Shown: piece by piece, positions 60,704 through 64,000 of the stretch
Layout: the number at the start of each line of letters is the position of its first letter
Position numbering within the stretch: the stretch's first letter is position 1
NCBI RefSeq assembly: GCF_000482465.1
Contig: NZ_KI519420.1
Span: forward strand, 527,147-591,146
Reading direction: 5' to 3'
Length of the DNA stretch: 64,000 bases
Source: Runella limosa DSM 17973
GTDB lineage: Bacteria; Bacteroidota; Bacteroidia; Cytophagales; Spirosomataceae
The notes under the pieces: generated by a model
The model's input: the letters and a program-made list of their open reading frames with translations, nothing else
Told to the model about the DNA's origin: nothing
Databases searched by the model: none
Translations under genes and position numbers: made by a program

Positions 60704-61900
60704 ATGGATAAACTGTTCTCGTTTCAAAACAATATACTGCAAACTACTCCAGTGACATTTAAGCGGTATTTGTATCCACAAATTCCTTTTCACAGCCGTT
60801 TAGTAGGTGTAAAAGGGATTAGAGGAGTAGGGAAAACAACTTTGTTGCTGCAATATTTTAAAACGCAGTCGTTGTCAACGTCCTTGTATGTCACAGCTGA
60901 CCATCCGTGGTTTTACCAACATTCATTGCTCGAAACCGCTGAAGAATGGCACAAACAGGGTGGGCGTTTGCTAGTTATTGATGAAGTGCATAAATACGCT
61001 CATTGGTCGGCGGAGTTAAAGAATATTTATGATGGCTTTCCTGAAATGCGGGTACTTTTTACGGCTTCATCTGCCCTTGATATTTACCGAGGAGAAGCCG
61101 ATTTGAGTCGAAGGGCATTGAGTGTAACGTTGCACGGGATGTCATTTCGAGAGTATTTATCGCTCTATGAATTGGCCGACTTGCCTTCCTTTTCATTAAA
61201 CGATTTACTTGAAAACCACCAAATGGTAGCAATGGAGCTGATGAAAACGCTGAAGTCTCCGTTGTTACATTTCAAAAACTATCTTCAAACGGGATACTTG
61301 CCATTCGGAGTTCAAACCTCCTCAGGGCAAGAATATGCTACCAGAACTTTCCAACTCATTGATGCCGTATTAGGGTTTGATTTGGCGTTCTTACACGATT
61401 ACTCAGCAAGCCACCAGTCTAAAATTCGAAGATTGTTGGGCATATTGGCTGATACAGTCCCCTACATCCCCAATATCCAAGAATTAGCTACGGTACTACA
61501 AGTTAGCCGAAATACGGTACTTATGTGGCTCCAACATTTAGAACAAGCGGCCATTATTCGTAATATTCACAAAGAAGGCCATGGAACTTCGGTACTTCAA
61601 AAGCCTGACAAAATTGTTTTGGAGAATACGAATTTCAATTATGCGTTAGGTAAAACGCCTAATGAAGGCACATTGCGAGAAACATTTGTGGCAAACCAAC
61701 TTTGTAACAAAGGACACCATTTGGTATTAGCTGAACAAGGTGATTTTGTGGTGGATAGTGCTTATACGTTAGAGGTAGGAGGAAAAAACAAAAAAAAGAA
61801 GCAAATAGCCGCATTATCCAACGCTTGGATTGTGAAAGATGACATTGAAATAGGTTATACTAATGTCATCCCCTTGTGGTTATTCGGTTTTTTATATTGA
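60704..61900 (+). CDS. AAA ATPase of the AAA_14/DUF4143 group
   Basis: The 398-residue cytoplasmic protein has Walker A GIRGVGKTTLLL (about 39-50), Walker B LLVIDEVHK (about 90-98) and a sensor-like FTASSALDIY. A central winged-helix-like part follows (IQELATVLQVSRNTVLMWLQ). The C-terminal domain has a nuclease-like arrangement VDSAYTLEVGGKNKKKK (D...E-x-x-K), as in the DUF4143 region of this archaeal/bacterial ATPase group. Such proteins occur as solitary, often horizontally moved genes; the role is not established. It stands alone between the nitrite operon and rpsL. Confidence 0.85.
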   Translation: MDKLFSFQNNILQTTPVTFKRYLYPQIPFHSRLVGVKGIRGVGKTTLLLQYFKTQSLSTSLYVTADHPWFYQHSLLETAEEWHKQGGRLLVIDEVHKYAHWSAELKNIYDGFPEMRVLFTASSALDIYRGEADLSRRALSVTLHGMSFREYLSLYELADLPSFSLNDLLENHQMVAMELMKTLKSPLLHFKNYLQTGYLPFGVQTSSGQEYATRTFQLIDAVLGFDLAFLHDYSASHQSKIRRLLGILADTVPYIPNIQELATVLQVSRNTVLMWLQHLEQAAIIRNIHKEGHGTSVLQKPDKIVLENTNFNYALGKTPNEGTLRETFVANQLCNKGHHLVLAEQGDFVVDSAYTLEVGGKNKKKKQIAALSNAWIVKDDIEIGYTNVIPLWLFGFLY

Positions 61901-61964
61901 ACCACTATTTTGGGAGTAATTTTCTCTAAATAGAATACTTACTAAAAAAACTTAGCGTATATTC

Positions 61965-61995
61965 TTGGTGATCAGAAGATAATCTTCTATTTTTG
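61965..61995 (+). promoter_or_regulatory. rpsL promoter with a palindrome between -33 and -7
   Basis: TTGG at 61965 and TATTTTTG at 61988-61995 are about 20 bases apart and match the Bacteroidota consensus. AGAAGAT-A-ATCTTCT (61974-61988) is a perfect dyad in the spacer, overlapping the -7 by one base. The start codon of rpsL is 50 bp downstream. Confidence 0.6.
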
Positions 61996-62045
61996 CACTC
62001 CCATTTTTGGGATGGTATAACCATTTTTGAAAAAAACAGTATAAA

Positions 62046-62474
62046 ATGCCAACTATTTCACAGTTAGTACGCAAAGGACGCGAACAAATGACGTGGAAAT
62101 CTAAGTCACCAGCCTTAGATTCTTGCCCACAACGTCGCGGTGTATGTACGCGTGTATACACTACGACCCCGAAGAAGCCAAACTCGGCTTTGCGCAAAGT
62201 TGCGCGTGTACGTTTGTCAAACATGAAGGAAGTCAACGCTTATATCCCAGGCGAAGGACACAACCTCCAAGAGCACTCAATCGTATTGGTGCGTGGTGGT
62301 CGTGTGAAAGACCTTCCAGGGGTACGTTACCACATCGTTCGTGGTGCGCTTGATACCGCAGGTGTAAACGGTCGTAAACAAAGCCGCTCACTTTATGGCG
62401 CTAAACGTCCGAAACCAGGACAAGTAGCTCCAGTAGGAAAGGGTGGAAAACCAGCACCAGGTAAGAAGAAGTAA
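62046..62474 (+). CDS. rpsL: 30S ribosomal protein S12
   Basis: A 142-residue protein with the invariant S12 wording [31 protein letters not shown] and [20 protein letters not shown], then [13 protein letters not shown]. The lysines at the streptomycin-resistance positions (KKPNS and RVKDLPG) are the wild-type residues. The C-terminus carries about 18 extra residues rich in Lys, Gly and Pro compared with E. coli. It is followed by rpsG, as in the str operon, but the spacer is 129 bp and holds a hairpin. Confidence 0.98.
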   Translation: MPTISQLVRKGREQMTWKSKSPALDSCPQRRGVCTRVYTTTPKKPNSALRKVARVRLSNMKEVNAYIPGEGHNLQEHSIVLVRGGRVKDLPGVRYHIVRGALDTAGVNGRKQSRSLYGAKRPKPGQVAPVGKGGKPAPGKKK

Positions 62475-62536
62475 TTAAAACGCGTGAGCGTTCGTCCTTT
62501 TGTTTGCATAGTACATTATAGCATAAAAGGGTAGTA

Positions 62537-62557
62537 ATCCCGAAGCTAGTTCGGGAT
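62537..62557. other. Hairpin between rpsL and rpsG
   Basis: ATCCCGAA, loop GCTAG, TTCGGGAT is a perfect 8-bp stem without a T-run, so it is more likely a processing or translational-control structure than a terminator. A similar TCGGGA dyad lies at 22730-22745. Confidence 0.5.
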
Positions 62558-62603
62558 GAATCAGTTGAAAAACGAAACCTACATTGATTAACAACTCAGT
62601 ACA

Positions 62604-63071
62604 ATGAGAAAAGCAAAACCTAAAAAAAGATACCTATTGCCTGACCCTAAGTACAGGGACGTAATGGTAACCAAGTTTGTGAACAACTTGATGTTGGAAG
62701 GTAAAAAAAGTACAGCGTACGAAATTTTCTACGGTGCATTGGAAATTGCTGAAAAACGTCTTAACGAAAGTGGCCTTGAAATCTGGCGTCGTGCGTTGAA
62801 CAACGTAATGCCTGCTGTAGAGGTAAAAAGCCGCCGTGTAGGTGGTGCCAACTTCCAAGTTCCAACTGAAGTTCGTCCAGATCGTAAAGTTGCTTTGGGT
62901 ATGAAGTGGATGATTAAGTACGCTCGTTTGCGCGGTGAAAAAACCATGCGTGACCGTTTGGCGGCTGAAATCGTTGCGGCATCAAAAGGTGAAGGTGCTT
63001 CTGTGAAGAAGAAAGACGATACGCACCGTATGGCTGAAGCCAACAAAGCGTTCTCGCACTTCCGTTTCTAG
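62604..63071 (+). CDS. rpsG: 30S ribosomal protein S7
   Basis: A 155-residue protein with the conserved S7 segments [66 protein letters not shown] and [14 protein letters not shown]. It nucleates assembly of the 30S head on 16S rRNA. In many genomes fusA follows; here a terminator and the convergent ftsY follow instead. Confidence 0.98.
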   Translation: MRKAKPKKRYLLPDPKYRDVMVTKFVNNLMLEGKKSTAYEIFYGALEIAEKRLNESGLEIWRRALNNVMPAVEVKSRRVGGANFQVPTEVRPDRKVALGMKWMIKYARLRGEKTMRDRLAAEIVAASKGEGASVKKKDDTHRMAEANKAFSHFRF

Positions 63072-63102
63072 TAAACTGAAGCGCCTGATTAGGCAAAATA
63101 TA

Positions 63103-63137
63103 AAAGCCGACTCTCTTGAGGGTCGGCTTTCTTTTTG
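63103..63137. terminator. Terminator between rpsG and ftsY
   Basis: AAAGCCGAC (63103-63111) and GTCGGCTTT (63122-63130) pair around a 10-base loop, followed by CTTTTTG. The stem is flanked by A and T runs, so it can serve both convergent genes. Confidence 0.85.
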
Positions 63138-63154
63138 TTCGTGCTTTTGGGCGG

Positions 63155-64000
63155 TTATTTCTTAAATAAAGAATCGACAAATTGGGCACGGTCAAATACC
63201 TGTAAGTCATCCATGCGTTCGCCTACGCCAATGTATTTGACAGGGATTTTAAACTCGTCCGAAATACCAATCACAACGCCACCTTTGGCCGTACCATCGA
63301 GTTTCGTAATCGCCAGTGAAGTAACTTCGGTGGCTTTGGTAAATTCACGTGCCTGAATCACTGCGTTTTGGCCTGTGCTTCCATCTAACACTAGCAATAC
63401 TTCATGGGGAGCTTCGGGTAAGACTTTTTGCATCACACGCTTGATTTTCGTTAGCTCGTTCATCAAGTTTACTTTGGTGTGTAAACGCCCTGCGGTATCT
63501 ACAATCACCACATCAGCCCCCATTTCTACCCCTTTCTTGACGGCATCGTGCGCCACGGCAGCGGGATCGGTATTCATGCCGTGGTCGATAACGGGCACGC
63601 CAGCGCGCTGTCCCCAGGTTTTGAGCTGATCTACAGCAGCAGCGCGGAAAGTATCACCTGCGCCCAAGACTACCTTCTTACCACGTTTGTTGAATTGGTG
63701 GGCCAGTTTTCCAATGGTCGTTGTTTTGCCCGCGCCGTTTACCCCCACAACCATAATGACATAAGGTTTCGGTAGGTTGTCGGTTTCAAAGCTGTCTTTA
63801 ATATCAAGTGATTGATTCTCGGTAAGCAAGGCGGCAATCTCGTCACGAAGGATACGGTCGAGCTCGCCAGTGCTTGTATATTTGTCTTTTGAGACGCGTG
63901 CTTCGATGCGTTCAATGACTTTGACGGTAGTGCCAACGCCTACGTCTGAGCTAATTAGAATCTCCTCTAACTCATCTAAAACTTCCTCATCAACGGTTGA
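63155..64000 (-). CDS. ftsY: Signal recognition particle receptor FtsY (5' end outside the window)
   Basis: The frame is open to the window edge, so only the last 282 residues are visible. They include the N-domain end (VDEEVLDELEEILISSDVGV) and the G domain: VGVNGAGKTTTIGKLAHQF, GDTFRAAAVDQLKTWG, VDTAGRLHTKVNLMNEL, ITKLDGTAKGGV and the final YIGVGERMDDLQVF. FtsY is the membrane receptor that docks ribosome-SRP complexes at the Sec translocon. The Leu codon TTG at 63829 is internal and not a start. Confidence 0.97.
   Translation of the reverse strand, partial: STVDEEVLDELEEILISSDVGVGTTVKVIERIEARVSKDKYTSTGELDRILRDEIAALLTENQSLDIKDSFETDNLPKPYVIMVVGVNGAGKTTTIGKLAHQFNKRGKKVVLGAGDTFRAAAVDQLKTWGQRAGVPVIDHGMNTDPAAVAHDAVKKGVEMGADVVIVDTAGRLHTKVNLMNELTKIKRVMQKVLPEAPHEVLLVLDGSTGQNAVIQAREFTKATEVTSLAITKLDGTAKGGVVIGISDEFKIPVKYIGVGERMDDLQVFDRAQFVDSLFKK

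Noticed and set aside
1-64000. tRNA or rRNA genes
   Set aside because: I saw no CCA-ended cloverleaf or rRNA-like stretch in the spacers I read; most spacers are short or filled by the repeats listed. A tRNAscan run would be decisive.

Overview
The window comes from a member of the Bacteroidota, most likely of the order Cytophagales, family Spirosomaceae (Runella- or Dyadobacter-like). The evidence is a SusC/SusD pair, two secreted proteins with C-terminal type IX secretion (T9SS) sorting tails, lipoproteins with loose lipoboxes, a short adenylate kinase, and promoter elements of the Bacteroidota form TAnnTTTG. The genus is inference.

Layout. 1-7.4 kb: the 3' end of proB, a small heat-shock protein, a CPBP membrane protease, a secreted metallo-beta-lactamase-fold protein whose reading frame starts inside a 75-bp tandem array, and an OmpR-type two-component system divergent from a T9SS-tail protein. 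7.5-10.2 kb: a tandem family of small lipoproteins. A stop-interrupted copy (38.9-39.3 kb) and a decayed relic (37.1-37.25 kb) of the same family lie elsewhere. 10.3-13.1 kb: threonine degradation (tdh-kbl) with a divergent Lrp-type regulator. 13.1-21.5 kb: an L-fucose cluster (AraC regulator, two GH29 fucosidases, L-fuconate dehydratase, SDR, mutarotase, FucP symporter) bounded by a 55-bp inverted repeat with 54 of 55 identities. 21.5-37 kb: a polysaccharide-utilisation-type locus with a zinc-ribbon LacI regulator, SusC, SusD, an 838-aa (alpha/alpha)6-like protein, a solute:sodium symporter, a GH2 enzyme and an FAD oxidoreductase. A two-gene hypothetical module on the minus strand is inserted in it. 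37.2-54 kb: a GDSL-like lipoprotein, adk, obg, a giant SASA/Ig-like/T9SS protein overlapping aroE, a truncated acetyltransferase, two phosphoesterases around ispH, a beta-barrel candidate, an SDR, an esterase and SUMT. 54-60.6 kb: a nitrite assimilation locus (nirB, nirD, NarX/NarL-like sensor and regulator, TauE/SafE permease, periplasmic rhodanese) with the sirohaem methyltransferase divergent. 60.7-64 kb: an AAA ATPase, rpsL, rpsG and the 3' part of ftsY.

How the parts fit. Secreted fucosidases release L-fucose, FucP imports it, the mutarotase supplies the right anomer, and dehydrogenase plus dehydratase steps feed a non-phosphorylating route; the lactonase and the final cleavage enzyme are not in the window. 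SusCD, GH2 and the symporter would capture and hydrolyse another glycan under the LacI regulator. SUMT makes the sirohaem precursor that NirB needs, and the sensor with a P-box-like motif would couple the operon to nitrate or nitrite.

The window is rich in dispersed palindromic repeats of at least three families. Several touch genes: one family forms the N-terminus of the 2087 reading frame, one ends a truncated acetyltransferase, and one supplies the stop codon of the symporter.
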